Notes under the pieces: generated by a model
What the model was told of the DNA's origin: nothing
What the model saw: only the letters and a program-made list of their open reading frames with translations
Databases searched by the model: none
Position numbers and translations under genes: made by a program
Assembly (NCBI RefSeq): GCF_001039355.2
Contig: NW_019775944.1
Span: 15,048-79,047, forward strand
Source of the DNA: Lingula anatina
Lineage: Eukaryota; Brachiopoda; Lingulata; Lingulida; Lingulidae
Direction of reading: 5' to 3'
DNA length: 64,000 nt
In this document: piece by piece, positions 12,812 through 25,330 of the stretch
Layout: every line of letters begins with the position of its first letter
Position numbering within the stretch: the stretch's first letter is position 1

Positions 12812-13025
12812 TGAAAAAAGGCCAATTTCTACTCCTCAACATTACACGTGCAGAAAATGAAGGAGAGAACAATTTGCAGAGTATCAATTTGCTTAATATT
12901 GTGCTCTTTCAACCCACCCCAGCTCCCTTGTCTCTCTATCTATCAATCATGGTTAAATAATACTCTCTGACCACAGGGTGCACTAGTAGTCTGTTACAGA
13001 TATGTTGAAAAGCACAGTGTGGTTA
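12812..13025 (+). repeat. Diverged local duplicate, copy 1
   Basis: Matches 13785-14115 in the same order: agttgaaaaa, gagagaacaa, agtatcaat, gtgctc(t/c)ttcaa, gttaaataatactctct, accacagggtgcactagt, gttgaaaag/ggtgaaaag and cagtgtg. The second copy is longer because of a (TC)n expansion and other insertions. Confidence 0.7.
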
Positions 13026-13380
13026 TTTTAGTGCGGTCCTGATATCAGAGGAGAGTTAAATGGTGCTAAGAAAATCATAGTGATTCAAGCGTAGAAAGTT
13101 CAAGTGAGGATCTACATGTATAAACCTTATTAATATACAAGCCCGCTAGGACAAGTGGTTGTTTTCAAGACAAAGCGACACTTCGTCCTTTCAACAGATA
13201 TGAGAGTAAAGTACGAAATTTCGTTATTATGTCCAAGGATAGCCACAGCTTTTAGGACAAAAAAAAAATCACTAGCGATATATGTAAACGTGTTGACAGT
13301 ACATGTACAGTATCTCCCCAAATATATTTTGACAGCTTGACTTGTTGGTATTGTAAAAATGGCTATAAAATAAAGATCAA

Positions 13381-13618
13381 AGGGATAATAACTCTTCGTA
13401 TGAGATTTATATTTCACAATAAAAACATTGTGAATAACTCACAGACATAAAATATATTCTGTTAAGAAATTTTAACAAAAAACTAAACTTTTTAGAAAAA
13501 AAAAAAAAAAAAAAAACAGGGACTAACTTTGAATGTAAAAATGGTGGTAAGTATGGGAAAATTGTTGTTTACTCCAGGAAAATTCATTTTTTGGCCAAAA
13601 CGAAGAGTTGTTATCCCT
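13381..13618 (+). mobile_element. TTAA-flanked MITE, copy 1
   Basis: Non-coding element of 238 bp. Its ends AGGGATAATAACTCTTCG and CGAAGAGTTGTTATCCCT are inverted repeats. It is flanked by TCAA (left) and TTAA (right), consistent with a TTAA target site carrying one change. The interior has a long poly-A run at about 13497-13516 and the block ttttttggccaaaacgaag at the right end. TTAA targeting is typical of the piggyBac and Kolobok superfamilies. I cannot decide between them because no transposase is present. Confidence 0.85.
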
Positions 13619-13830
13619 TTAAACAAAATATCTATTTATCTATCTAGGAGCAAAAGTTAAATAAGGCCTATCTCCTCTCATCGACATATAACATGCAAGA
13701 AGTTTAATTTTTTTGGCCAAAACGAAGAGTCAATATCCCTTTAAACAAAATATCTATTTATCTATCTAGGAGCAAAAGTTGAAAAAAAGGCCTATCTCCA
13801 CTCATCGACATATAACATGCAAGAAGTGGA
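13587..13830 (+). repeat. Tandem duplication, two 122 bp units
   Basis: Units 13587-13708 and 13709-13830 are nearly identical, from ttttttggccaaaacgaagag through tctatctaggagcaaaagt to catgcaagaagt. The left unit starts within the right end of MITE copy 1, so the second unit carries a solo MITE end with its TTTAA flank. Confidence 0.85.
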
Positions 13831-13882
13831 CGAGAGAACAATCTACCCAGTATCAATATTTTTGCGTAATGTGCTCCTTCAA

Positions 13883-13921
<39 letters not shown>

Positions 13922-14115
13922 GGTATTTCCCTCCTCTCTGTAACATTTACAGTCTTTTGTGAACACAACCAATGTTGAAAAGGGTAAGCTTACTTCCATC
14001 TATAAAATCAGAAACTGATGGCTCCAATTACTTCCCTTAATCTAGTTAAATAATACTCTCTAACCACAGGGTGCACTAGTCTCTTACAAAAATGGTGAAA
14101 AGACCAGTGTGATTT
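13785..14115 (+). repeat. Diverged local duplicate, copy 2
   Basis: Second copy of 12812-13025. It includes a (TC)n microsatellite at about 13884-13917. Confidence 0.7.
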
Positions 14116-14792
14116 TGTACGTGTTTTGGGGGGTAATTAATTATCGTTTTGCAGCTTCATTAAGCGTACCGGACATCTAAGCCGAGGCTAATCAGATGAC
14201 TTGTTTCTTTAGATCAACTAATTTCCCGATAAGACTGTTGTCATTTCCGTTCGTTTTTCAGTACACGTGATTCGTATAAGGTGAGGCTACGTGTAATAAT
14301 AAGCGATATTTGTTTTTAAAACGTGTTTCTTTCTTTGTTACATCTCTTATTTATTCGTCCTTTCTTCGGCTAATGCGCACATGTTGCCATGATGCTACTA
14401 GTATTTTATGTGAATTGTTGCTGGAATTTCAAAATTATATTTTGATTTGGCTGTAACTTTTACTTTATAAATGTATAAGTCACTGGGTTTTCTGTCAAGA
14501 TTCCTTCCTCCTTTATTCATTCATTTTCTATCAGTATTATATGCATAAAATTTAAAACATTTTTTTTAATGATAGCAGATAATACTTTGTTCAATCGTTG
14601 ACCACGCGACACAACTAATTGAACAAAATAACAGATGACAGATGAAATCTTAACTGCAGTTAGTTAATAGATACGTAGCAAGATGAGGCCAGTATTTGCC
14701 ATATGATGACAGTTTATCAATCGAATATTTACATTTTCCAAATTCCTATCGGATGCTTTGAATTGATGAAGGAATAAGAAGACAACAGTTAC
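14116..14792. other. Non-coding stretch downstream of SMB exon
   Basis: Probable intron of the minus-strand gene whose exons lie at 14793-16242. No exon with a matching phase was recognised here. Confidence 0.4.
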
Positions 14793-16242
14793 CTCATAAT
14801 AGCAATAACTCTTCCCGTTCCGATCCGAAACTCTACATAGGCAAAATCAGGGCAGTGCTTTAATTTAATTTAAATATTGATACGTTAAAAATACTTTTTG
14901 TAGAATGTGTTGTAGCTATTGTTTTACTTGTTCAATGCGTCCAATGAACGTTTGCACTTTCCTCCTGAGACAAAAAGAAATAAAACTTACCTGAAACAGT
15001 ACAATTTCTAATGTGCGTCAGTAAATTACTGGGCCATCTGCAAAGCCAACAAAAGGCATTTCTTGCGTAAAAGTGCCACGACCACCACTGAATATGAGTG
15101 ACGGATATTGGTCCTGTCCAACAAAGTTCCTCGAGTTCTGGGTAACACTGCACTGCTCTGATCCCTATACCCGATACAGAAACAATAGGCATGAAATCAG
15201 ATGGAATGCACGGTCTGCCGGGAATGTCGACTGGAGGGGTAAAGAACAAGCTACAACCATCTTTTGATCTTCCCTGTTCCATGAAATCGTCTTCATCGAT
15301 AATGTTGAAAAAACTGTCGATGTCAAAAGATAAGGATTTTTGACATGTGAAGTAAAAACCCCATTGTTGGAAATCAGATATACCGTGGCACATTGCACAA
15401 TGTTCGTTATGAAATGTCAGGTTTGTTGCCAAGTCAGACACGGGAACAATGCGATTAACATCACTGGTATTTCGAGGACCTTCACATTTACTGCGCACGG
15501 TATCATGTGGCCATTCATCTGGACATGATGTCACCATCCAGAAATGCTGGGGATTAAGTTCAGAAAAAAACGAGGTGGACTGCAAGACGCATTCAATGTT
15601 GTTTGAGCTTAAACGCATTCCCACCGATGAAGAACGTTTCTTACAGTAGTCATTGGAACAACAGTCTTGGAACAAACCGCAAAAGTTGTCACAGAAGCAC
15701 CCAGCTGTCTGAACTACGAATTTTCCTGTGCAAAATGTTCTGGGCAAGTTAAACGGAAGTGAAGTGCCATTCAAAAGTGTCACTGTGTATTCACCAGCGG
15801 CTAGTGGGCTCGTAGTGAAATTTGAGGACATGGTGTCGTCTTGTTCCTTTCTCGAGTCGAATGGAAAAGGAGATATTGTTGTGTTCCTTCCGTCAGAGGA
15901 GATTTCCTCCAATGGGGCCTCTGTCACCGGTTCTTCCACATCACCGTCATCTACACCAGAATAGGATCCGGTGAAACTGGCTGCTTTTGAAGAAGTCTGA
16001 TATTGTAGCGGCGGATTCTTTGGGACACCAACCTGGGAGGAAACTTCCGCTTCCGTTGAATTACTGCTATCTAGTACACCAGAGATAAGGGAGGTGGTGT
16101 TGTCGCCGTCGGGGAAGGTTTGGGTGACCGTTGTACTAATCCGTGCCTGTGGGCTGACTGTCTCAATGCCTAAAACTCCTCGAAGAAATAGGTGGAACAA
16201 TAAAAAATACTGCTGCTTGATGCTCCGCATTTGAGAATCCAT
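14793..16242 (-). CDS. Somatomedin-B domain surface or secreted protein, 5' exon(s)
   Basis: The first coding exon runs from ATG at 16240-16242 to donor TCAG/gtaagt after 14991, giving 417 codons plus one base. A hydrophobic N-terminus (YFLLFHLFLRGVLG, residues 12-25) fits a signal peptide. Residues 26-165 are Ser/Thr-rich with several N-glycosylation sequons, like a mucin-type stalk. Residues 168-203 contain the cysteine pattern CFCDNFCGLFQDCC, the core of a somatomedin-B domain. A second Cys-rich part follows (HNEHCAMCHGI near 283-293). A short candidate next exon at 14832-14793 (acceptor tgtag, donor ATGAG/gtaact) is in phase and adds EFRIGTGRVIAIM. It is less certain. SMB domains occur in extracellular proteins. 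In invertebrates this arrangement is often seen at the N-terminus of secretin/adhesion-like GPCRs. No seven-helix region is visible in this window, so that identity is inference. Confidence 0.75.
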
Positions 16243-17158
16243 TGTAAGAACTGCCAGCTGCCGCAGAGCTGTTTCAAAGTCTATTTCATCATGCTGTCCG
16301 TGCTTCCACTTTATTAAAGGTCGACCAGATTGCTATCAAATAGTCGAGCCAGGTACTAAGAAGTTTATGGAAAAGATGCATAAGCAAAAGTATTGATAAC
16401 ATTTCTCGAACCAGAAGACAAAAATAAGACACAAGAAAGTGAGATAGATTACAGATTTTGCTCGCAGTAATAGCTTATAGCACATATCAAATTGTCTTTG
16501 TACGTCAGTGGTGAACAAAACATGGAATCGGAAACTGTAGCAGTCTTATTGTGAGACAAGCAGCACCCCAGGAACACATTGTTTGAACGAACATTATCAT
16601 TGCATGCAATACTTGCTGGTCATCGACAGTTTCAATGTTATTCCAGGTAAATGTAATTGTTAACCTGGATTTAGCAAAGTCGGTGCCTTAATTATCTTTT
16701 CACCATGCTCTCTTAACGAAAAGACAAGGGAAGTCAAAATTAGTATGTTTATTAAGATGTCACTTGAACAGTATCCAAGTGGTAGATTTTAGGGATTATA
16801 AAAACTTTATAGAAACAGATTTATTCTCATAGAAATTACAAGTTTAGTCTCATTTTGATTTTGGTCTCTTTTCGTGTCTATTCAAAATATTTTTACATAT
16901 TGAAATAAAATGCTGTTTATATCATAACATTAAAGGATGACCTCGCACTTTCTGCTAAAATAATCCTGTTATTATTAATTAATTAATTTATTTATTTATG
17001 TATTTATTTATTTATAGTCAATTTAATCTCTTCGACGTGTTCCGTAAGGTCGCAGACCCCATGCCGTGTCCTGGTACCACGGGATAATGGCGTTGTTGTT
17101 TGTCACGCTTTTCATCCGATCGCGCACAAAAGGATGGATTAAGATTGGTTTTCATTAA
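16243..17158. other. Upstream region of SMB gene
   Basis: Presumed promoter-side flank of the minus-strand gene starting at 16242. A (TTTA)-type run lies at about 16978-17018. No confident promoter element is seen. Confidence 0.4.
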
Positions 17159-17507
17159 AGGAATAACAACTGTTCGTATGATATCCATATTTCACAATAA
17201 ATACATTGTAAACAATTCATAGAAATATAATAAATTCTATTTTACCACCGAAAATGGCGGTTAACGCATTATTCTAGAATTTGTGCTTGCCATCACATCA
17301 CGTGTCCTCCATAGCTTACTATACTCTGTAATAACCTCTAAAGATATTATAAAAAAATCCAAACTTTTAAGCAAAAAAAAAAAAAAAAAAAAAAGGGACT
17401 AATTCTGAATGTTGAATGGATTCATTAAATATTAAATTAAGTATGGGAATATTGCCGTTTACCCCAGTAAAATTCCTTTTTGGCCAAAATTAACAGTTGT
17501 TATCCCT
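17159..17507 (+). mobile_element. TTAA-flanked MITE, copy 2
   Basis: Element of 349 bp with ends AGGAATAACAACTGTTCG and AACAGTTGTTATCCCT. Intact TTAA lies on both sides (17155-17158 and 17508-17511). It shares interior blocks with copies 1 and 3 (atttcacaataaa-acattgt, a poly-A run at about 17374-17393, tttttggccaaaa). It is longer than copy 1 and carries an extra middle part also seen in copy 3. Confidence 0.85.
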
Positions 17508-17511
17508 TTAA

Positions 17512-18089
17512 TTCATGGCAAATAGTTTAACAGAAATATTTCTGCGACAGTACCAAATATAATACATGGCATAGAAAGCGAATATTATATTATTAGATAA
17601 AGTAACAGTCAAACCCTATGCAGTGGCGAATTTAGGGGGTCAGGGGCGACCTGACCCCCCTCCCCTTCGGTTTCTGAAAAAAAAAAATTTTCTTGAAATT
17701 AGAAATTTGACTTGTCTTTTCAAACTTTTAAACCGTACCAAATGACACCGTTTTCCCTCGAAAAGACAAAAACCTCCAGGGCCCTTCAGCAGACCCCGTA
17801 CTCACTCCAAGGGGGGGCGAGGGTTGCTTCGAATCCGAGACCTGTCATTCCAAAAGAAACGGAATCCCCTTCTTTAAACCACAATAAATATCAGCATAAA
17901 ACAAAGTCATACTAAATAGAATTTATCTAATGACGCTTGGCTTCTCAATCAAAATCTCAGGCACCTCATGTGCTTCAAAGTTGACAAGACCATGTTTGGG
18001 GACATGGCGTTGCGAGATATATATGAAAAAAAGTCTAAAATCCTTAAACATTCAATGTTATAAAGTGCTATAAAAATCATAGCCATTCA
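17512..18089. other. Non-coding stretch
   Basis: Contains a poorly conserved dispersed-repeat-like piece from about 17622 (cagtggcgaatttaggggg). It has no credible gene. The ORF at 17712-17915 has no family resemblance. Confidence 0.4.
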
Positions 18090-18245
18090 CCTCTCATGAC
18101 TTCATGACCTTTCATGACCTAAAAAACTCTCAGGACCTTTATACTTTTCATGACGTCAGGACCTCTCATGAAATTTCATGACCTCTCATGACCTCTCATG
18201 ACCTCATCACCTGTCATGACCTAAAAAACCTCTCAAGACCTCTCT
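18090..18245. repeat. Minisatellite of CTCTCATGAC-type units
   Basis: About a dozen degenerate 10-12 bp units related to cctctcatga are repeated head to tail, with occasional aaaaaac inserts. Confidence 0.8.
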
Positions 18246-21110
18246 CTTATGCAGCGTCTTTTAAACCTGGATGCTTTTTATCAAATTTGTTTGCTTGCTT
18301 TTCATTATGTCAATGATAAATTTTGTATATGAATGCAATGTCTAAACGGATGACGCATACATGTTATGTGTTTTACATTTATTTTAATTGGAAATTTGTG
18401 TTGAATCAACGTCCTATTTATTACAGTTACCTAGGAGAGGAGCTCGGATATACTGGGCCGTGGGGCTCACAGTACTTGGGGTCTTTAATGTTTAGGTATG
18501 TAAAAAAATATAGAGTTTTTTTTGTGAGGAACTAGCAATTAATGCACTTGGAATCAAAATAGGAAACGTGCTACCAAAGCAATACTAAACCGGTACTGGC
18601 GGTACACCGGCAATGAACAGAAATGGGTGGGCGAGTTTACCTCTGAAGATGGGTGGAAAACTGGCGTCGAAATATTGGTGGCAGCTTTGTTAATCCAACC
18701 GACATCGTGCCCCAAACATTCCTATAGAATAACTGGAATGTGGCTAAATACAAGATGGCAAAAGGGATATTCTAAATAATTGTGAACACTTTGAAACTTT
18801 TTCCGAGGGGTTTCAAAAATATTTTATAATCATTCTGCATGCCCCGGAAGCACCTGTTTTTAACTTCAGGCTAAAATATATAGTTGCTAATTGGATTTAC
18901 CTTGTCAAGTAATTGCTAAGTCACTGTAGCCAGACACAAATGAATAAAGAAATATGTCGCTTCCTATTGTTATAAGAAGCTTATCTTCATATTTGTTCCA
19001 AGACTAAGACGTATTTGTTATTTATGTCGTCTTTAAATACACGTGGCGAGGAAATGATTCAACAATTCATCTCTATTATATCCATTACCACATAAAATGA
19101 CTAATGAAATGAGATTATACGCCATCCATATGATATATTTGTCTGAGTCTCCCGTTTCATAATCTTTCATCCAATGTTATTACTGCGGCAAGACTAAAGA
19201 ACAAAAAATCTCACTAAATTTTTACAGTTCTTCAACAACAATTCTCTCTGATTACCTTTGAAGATAACCGTGAATCATTCCCAGATTTGAAAAAGGATAA
19301 AAAGCGAGTGCCAGTAAAACTTGGCACAGGACACAGCTGAAAGTGAAAACTGCAGCTCGTAATTAACAAAGTATAAACACCCACGTTCTTCAAAAACATG
19401 CAAACACAAGTTCATGTAAAAACGGTACATATGTTGAATATGTAGCAGTGTATGTGTATCTGTAATGGATAAATAGTTGCTTTATATTGGATGAAAAACA
19501 TTTTAACAAGATGTGCTAAATTCAGTTTATTCACGTGTCAAAGAAACCTAAATTCTCTTAATGTACCTCTATGGTCTCTCCTTTCTTGACTTTCAGCGCT
19601 TAGGGGTTGAATCAGGGGTAAAGTTCCCGGTCAGGCAGAAAAAAGATATTTGTTCGCTTGCTAGCCTTCAGCGCCTCATACGGCATGCTGGGCTGTATCC
19701 ATCCCCGGGGAGTCGAGAGCGTTAACACCCAGACTGCATCCTGCTCAAAAATGGCCAGTCGTTTGTAAACCGTGCTGAGACGCATCTATAGTGCGGTATA
19801 TAAGGAGTGAACTTTACTCTTTTTATTTTTCAGTCTGTACGACACAAATTTGAATTTTGAAAAAAAATAAACATGAGGGCCAGGTTGCATCAGCCGGTCT
19901 TAAGTTAGACGTCGTACCGACAGTTACGCTGGCGTACATCCAGCCCAAAAAGCTACACCCGAGAAAAGTCAACTGCACCAAACTGAAATAGTGCTTACCT
20001 TGGACTTGACTAAGTTGTAAATTTACGCCTACCAGGTAGGTGGTGTATGTCGGTCGTAGTTCGTTTTCCACTATGGCTAGGCAGGCACAGACAGAGGTTG
20101 ATGACGTGATGTTTTTTGTTTCTTCCACAAGGCTTCCTTCCGTTTTATAGAGCAGTGGCTTGGTCTTTAAAACACTATAAAGTGATTACTAAGCATAATA
20201 TTCATGAAACCTTCTTATCGTAAATTATATGGTTGTTGAAATAGGATGAGGAAATTGAGAGCTGATGTCTATAATATGTTAACACATGCTTATGTAACAT
20301 TTTAAAGCTCATATCATCAGTATTAGGGCTCTTGTATTTCTTAAACTACATATGTAATCTCGCTTAATTTAAATAATATCCTATGGTGTAACTTTAGATA
20401 AGTAGGTCATGAAATTGTGAGACTGTTGTGAAATTATAAAAAAGAAAAAAAAATGTTGGCATTACAGGTGCAATTTGGGCATTATTTTTAGACCCAGAGT
20501 TTGAATAAAAAATGCGAAGGTATTCAAATTCATATATCGGAATACGTACTACCTCCAACGCGTTTTTCAACAGGCATCAATCAATCAAATGTTTTAATTG
20601 TTTAACATACTATAATGATATTTTGAATCGGAATACATTTACGATTTATTGCTATGTACCCAAGGCAACAGCAAAGTTAACATATCTTAACGTTTTAATT
20701 TCTAAATCAAAATGGACTAATGTAGCTTCTGACTTTCTCCGTCACTGATATGATAAGTTTGTGTTTATTTATGTCGTCTTCCTATTATGACTGCAGATGT
20801 CAACTGCTCATTCTCCCACTTATCCCATCCAGGGCAGTGATTCAACGAAGCGTTAATTTGGCGTTATAAAGACGATCATTCTTTGTCTTGGTGCCATTGG
20901 CGTAAGCAGGGAGAGTTAACCTGGAACACGTGTCATTGCTTTAGTTGTGACCCAGGCGTATCATTGCTTTAGTTTTACCGGAGGAGACGGAATTGTGGTG
21001 GAAGTCACGTTGAATGGTGTATGATGTGAAGCCGCCTGGTCTTTTTTTTTAAGCTGGAAGTACACTGGAGTGGAGCCGTGAGCGCGAAATTGAAGTGGCT
21101 TTTTTACGGC
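18246..21110. other. Non-coding stretch
   Basis: No gene or well-defined repeat is recognised. The block near 19880-19960 (gccaggttgcatcagccgg...) has the look of a dispersed repeat end, but its limits are unclear. Confidence 0.4.
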
Positions 21111-21116
21111 TAGGTT

Positions 21117-21158
<42 letters not shown>
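21117..21158. repeat. (AT)n microsatellite
   Basis: Perfect AT dinucleotide run of about 40 bp just upstream of the transposase relic. Confidence 0.9.
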
Positions 21159-21160
<2 letters not shown>

Positions 21161-21269
21161 CATTTATTCAACTTTATAACATGTACCCCCCTCGAATTAA
21201 GCCACAGGTGCTCAGCACATATACATTTTCTTGTAGGGTTATAGCTGACTACCGCCACAGACCACTTAT

Positions 21270-24200
21270 GCAGCCCAGGAAGTTTTGTAGCATTTATAAA
21301 TCTTATGAGCAAGCTGCTAACCAACATGGAGCAAATGCTGTAGGTTATTTAATAGTTGGTAAAATTTTAAATAGAGCATTAGGACTGCCAAAGTCAGTCA
21401 GACTTGTTGAAAATGGTACGAAATACAAAATCATCCTGGAAAAAATTCCTGATTCGGAAAAAATAATGACATTCTGGACTTTCCAAGTAGCATAACTAAT
21501 GCCCTCACAGAAGCAGGTTTCACTATCTACATGTCTGACCAATGCCAGGTTGTTTCAATGGAAAAACACTAAAAAAAAAAAAAAAAAAAAACAGAATCCA
21601 TGTCAGCGGGTGCCCGGTTGCTGAAGAAGTTAACCATAAATAGCAGTGGGACAGGAAATCTCAGATTCTCTCACCTGAGCCACGATGTGCATCTTGAGAA
21701 AGTTGGTGTTGAGCCATTGAACAGCTTGGCTGCACATAAGGTGCATACCTTCTTAAACAGTATTAATAGTTTGATTCTCTGCACGAGCAGAGAAAAAGAG
21801 AGTTCTTAAATGTGTTGGGGTGTATCCCCATTTAATGCCAGTACAAGCAAGTGTTACAACTGTTTGCAGTGAATACGTCATAGCCTCAAGAATCATACAG
21901 ACCAAACAATTGAGGTCAGTGTAGCTGACGGCAGAGACCTTCAAGCCGTCATCAAATAATTCCACCCCACTCTTGCAGACAACGAGAATTTCTGTGAGTT
22001 AATTAACTCACAGGTAGCTAATGTTGGTGTGACTGACAAGAGACGCCATCGTTGGGACCCTAGGTAACTCAATCTAACTAGACTGCATTATGATTTTTCT
22101 GAACTTCTTGAATCACATCAGACTTCAACATTGGGGTTTGGCAAACCCATACATGTTAATGTTACAAGTATGTCATTTGTAAAGAAATTCTTTATAGCTT
22201 CAGCTTTGACCTCAGAAGTCTGATCTGATGACTATCCAATTATAAAATCAAATTATATAATGATAATCTGTAAGGCAGTTATGATGGCCTGAAATGTAAT
22301 TGCATTATCACTGGAGTAGTTATAATTCAGCACATCCTCTAAAATTTTAATGAGTGAAAAAGAGAAAAAAAATCATTACTCTGTCATTGTGCCTTTAAAA
22401 TTTTTAATTTGAAAATATGCATGAGCAAATTTTGTGGATGTTAATTACTTTTTGTTTTATTGTCTAACCTGAATTTTTTAAAACTAATTTTTATTATTTG
22501 TTGTTCAGTTCATTCTAACTTTGTTTCCATTTAACATGAAGCAACTGGAGAAACAGATTCCAGACCGGTGAGTGCATTTCATTTTTAAATAATTAAATAC
22601 AGTTTAGGTGCTGATTATTGGTGTACAAAGTGATATGATACGCTTTCAGTCAATAATGCAATATTTCAATTAAAACCTTTTTTTCTGTTGCAAACAATGT
22701 CAATATCATCATCCTCATCTATATTTTAAAACTTAAATGATATTTAGAATTACACAACAACTTCATAATAAAACACATCAGTGTATTATTACTAAATACT
22801 TATCATGTGTGTCATATTTCAGAATAATACGCCTCTGTTTGTCCCTATGGGCGAGAAGTCCAAAAGCATATGGCACTCTCAAGGATAGTGGGTTTCTCAT
22901 CTTTCCATCCACAAGATTATTACAAATGTACAAAAACAGTATACCGCAGACTTCTGGATTTCAAGATGCTCAGTTTAGATGGCTACACCTTGAAGCACAA
23001 CGCTTGAATGTGCCAAGTCATGGACGCAGAGGAGGCATAATATTTGACGAAATGTCTATACAGGTATACACTTAACATGCTAGCAAACATACTTGTAATC
23101 AAGCTATATTAATGTTATGCCAGCATGGTTATCATTGACTGGTGAAATTATTTTATGTATGTATGTTGCTGGTACACATACCTCCCTAGTACACCCTACC
23201 AGTTCTTTTCTTACATACTACATTGTACGTGTATGTGTTATTTCTTATAGGAGGACTTGCAGATGAACAGGGAGAATGATGTGCATACATTGGCTGGATT
23301 TGTTTCCATCAGTAATGAAACTGATTCATGGTATGCATATGCCTATGGTAACGTTGCAGAAACAGTTCATGCTGCACAATGCAGGCTGATTAAATCATGA
23401 ACTATTATTTAATATTCCAATTCAAAAAACGTTTTACATCTTTTTTTATTACCTCTAACGTACCTATCATTTTAATTATTCCAACTTCATTTAACTGTAC
23501 TTAACAGAACAGATTAAGGTTAAGTCGACAATGAACATGCCTTAATTTTTTTATTAGTATCAAGAATAAGGTGTTTCATGACCCCTATTATTAAAATGAA
23601 ATTAAATTTGATGCATAGGTATAACTAATGGAAATATGAAATGACCTTTATTTTTACTGAACTTTTTTTTTAACTTTTAGACAAACAAGAAATCAAACTA
23701 GCAGACCATGTTCTCCAGATGATTTTTCTGGGGGACACTGGCTTTAAATTCCCCATTGCACATTTCTCATCAATAAATGCTGCTACAACCCCAGAACTTT
23801 ACACTGTATTTTGGAGGACAGTGTCACATTTGCATTGCTGGGACTTTATGGAAGGTTTACATTTTTTGTCATTATTTAAGTTGTGCTTTGAAAATGTAGA
23901 AAATTTTAAAAATGAAAAGGACAGCGGGCAGTTTTCAATTTCATGTACATTGAAGTGTTTGAGATTGAAGGTTTCCACAGAGCAAATCTGTGAAGCTATA
24001 GTGTTAAAGATTGGTAATATACAGTATCCATTAAAGGGTAGATTACACATGCTTTGATGGAGCTGCTGACAACAGGTCTTTCCTGCAGCTACATTTTCAT
24101 GAAAAAAGTGATAAGAAAAGCAGATACATAGTTAAAGACCCTTATGATACTAATCACGAAGTGGTTTTCTTCATGGATTGCCAGGTATTTCATCAAATCA

Positions 24201-25302
24201 GTTATTCCAGCTTTTGTATGTGCTTAATGTTTACTCATTGTCTATCCTGAAGCTTATTTCAAATAAAACCCAGCTTTTTTCAATAGGAAATGTCCTGCCA
24301 CTTATGAAATTTGAGAACATGATTATTTCTCACCTATAGTTGCATTGTTTATGTGTTTGTATTTTACTGTGAATCAATTTTTTCCATTGATATTTTTTCA
24401 GCACTTCTGCAACTTTGTACATTTATCATTACAAACATATTACAATTGTTGTAATATTTTCCCTTTATCTTTTAGCACTGTGTGAAGAAAATACGTAATA
24501 ATTTGCTGAAGAACAAAAGTACAGCTGGTAAAGGAGCAAAAAAGTTGATGAACATGGTCACCCCGTCCTATGGGACCATTGGGTAAAAGCATACGAGTGG
24601 GATTCACAGGAGCATATACATGTATACCCAGATCAAGTAGTAAAGATGATCAACAAATTGGCAGTTGAAGTTTTGAATGATGACATGTGGCACTTGATAC
24701 AGGTACATGTTTATATGACTCAACTTTTTATAAAAGTAACTAAATAGAGTTAAATTTATATATCATTTTCCTATCTAAGTAACATAATAAGTATCAGATT
24801 TCATTCCATTCATCTTAATACAATGATGACTAACTGTAGCAGGGCTGTTTTAATATTTTTTAGGCATACTAAGGTTGTCCCAACAGATTTAAGAGGCACA
24901 ATTGCTTTAATTGAACAGACAAGTAAATTCATCTCAGTCATACATAACCTCAGACCAATCAAGGATAGAGGGGATGAACGTCTGACAACATTAAAGTCAG
25001 TGTGGGATTGGTTTGCGAAATGGTCAACAACAACAAACGACCAGTGTCAACTCCTGTCCCACCAAACCAGGGATGATCTGTCATCTATTTTAGGATTTAT
25101 TTCTTATGTTGATAACAAACTGCTGAGATTCCCTTCTACTTATGTAGTACCTGGCCGGCTGAACTCTGACTTGGTTGAAGATGTCTTTTCTTCCCAAAGG
25201 GCAATGTGCAATGGGGCCAATGCCAATCCAACCTATTTGCAGCACTGCAAGGCTGTGAATACCATTATCATTAACCAGGGTGCTCAATGGATGTTCACTT
25301 GA
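21270..25302 (+). pseudogene. P-element/THAP9-like transposase, decayed, with introns
   Basis: Plus-strand pieces line up in the order of P-superfamily transposases. An N-terminal piece lies at about 21270-21560 (ending ALTEAGFTIYMSDQCQVVSMEK). A region at 21850-22062 ends KRRHRWDP and splices in phase to 22823-23063 (LSLWARSPKAYGTL, GIIFDEMSIQ). Then come 23251-23397 (DLQMNRENDVHTLAGFV), about 23680-23860 (LADHVLQMIFLG), 24043-24186 (CFDGAADNRSF), 24476-24702 (HCVKKIRNNLL) and about 24882-25302 (GRLNSDLVEDVFSSQR). IFDE, FDGAADNRS and the DLVED Glu sit where the family keeps its DDE-type acidic residues. GT/AG boundaries match most junctions. It is broken by an in-frame TAA in ...AVIK*FHPT (about 21956), a TGA after the KCYNCLQ-like piece, a TGA at 23398-23400, and a shift in the A6 run near 24540. 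No THAP zinc finger was found. It is a dead or nearly dead element, not a host gene. Confidence 0.8.
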
Positions 25303-25330
25303 TTTATTTTCAAATTCAAGTAACTAATCA

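Noticed and set aside
15073-15964. Several plus-strand frames over the somatomedin-B exon
   Set aside because: They are antisense shadows. The cysteine motif and signal peptide are on the minus strand.
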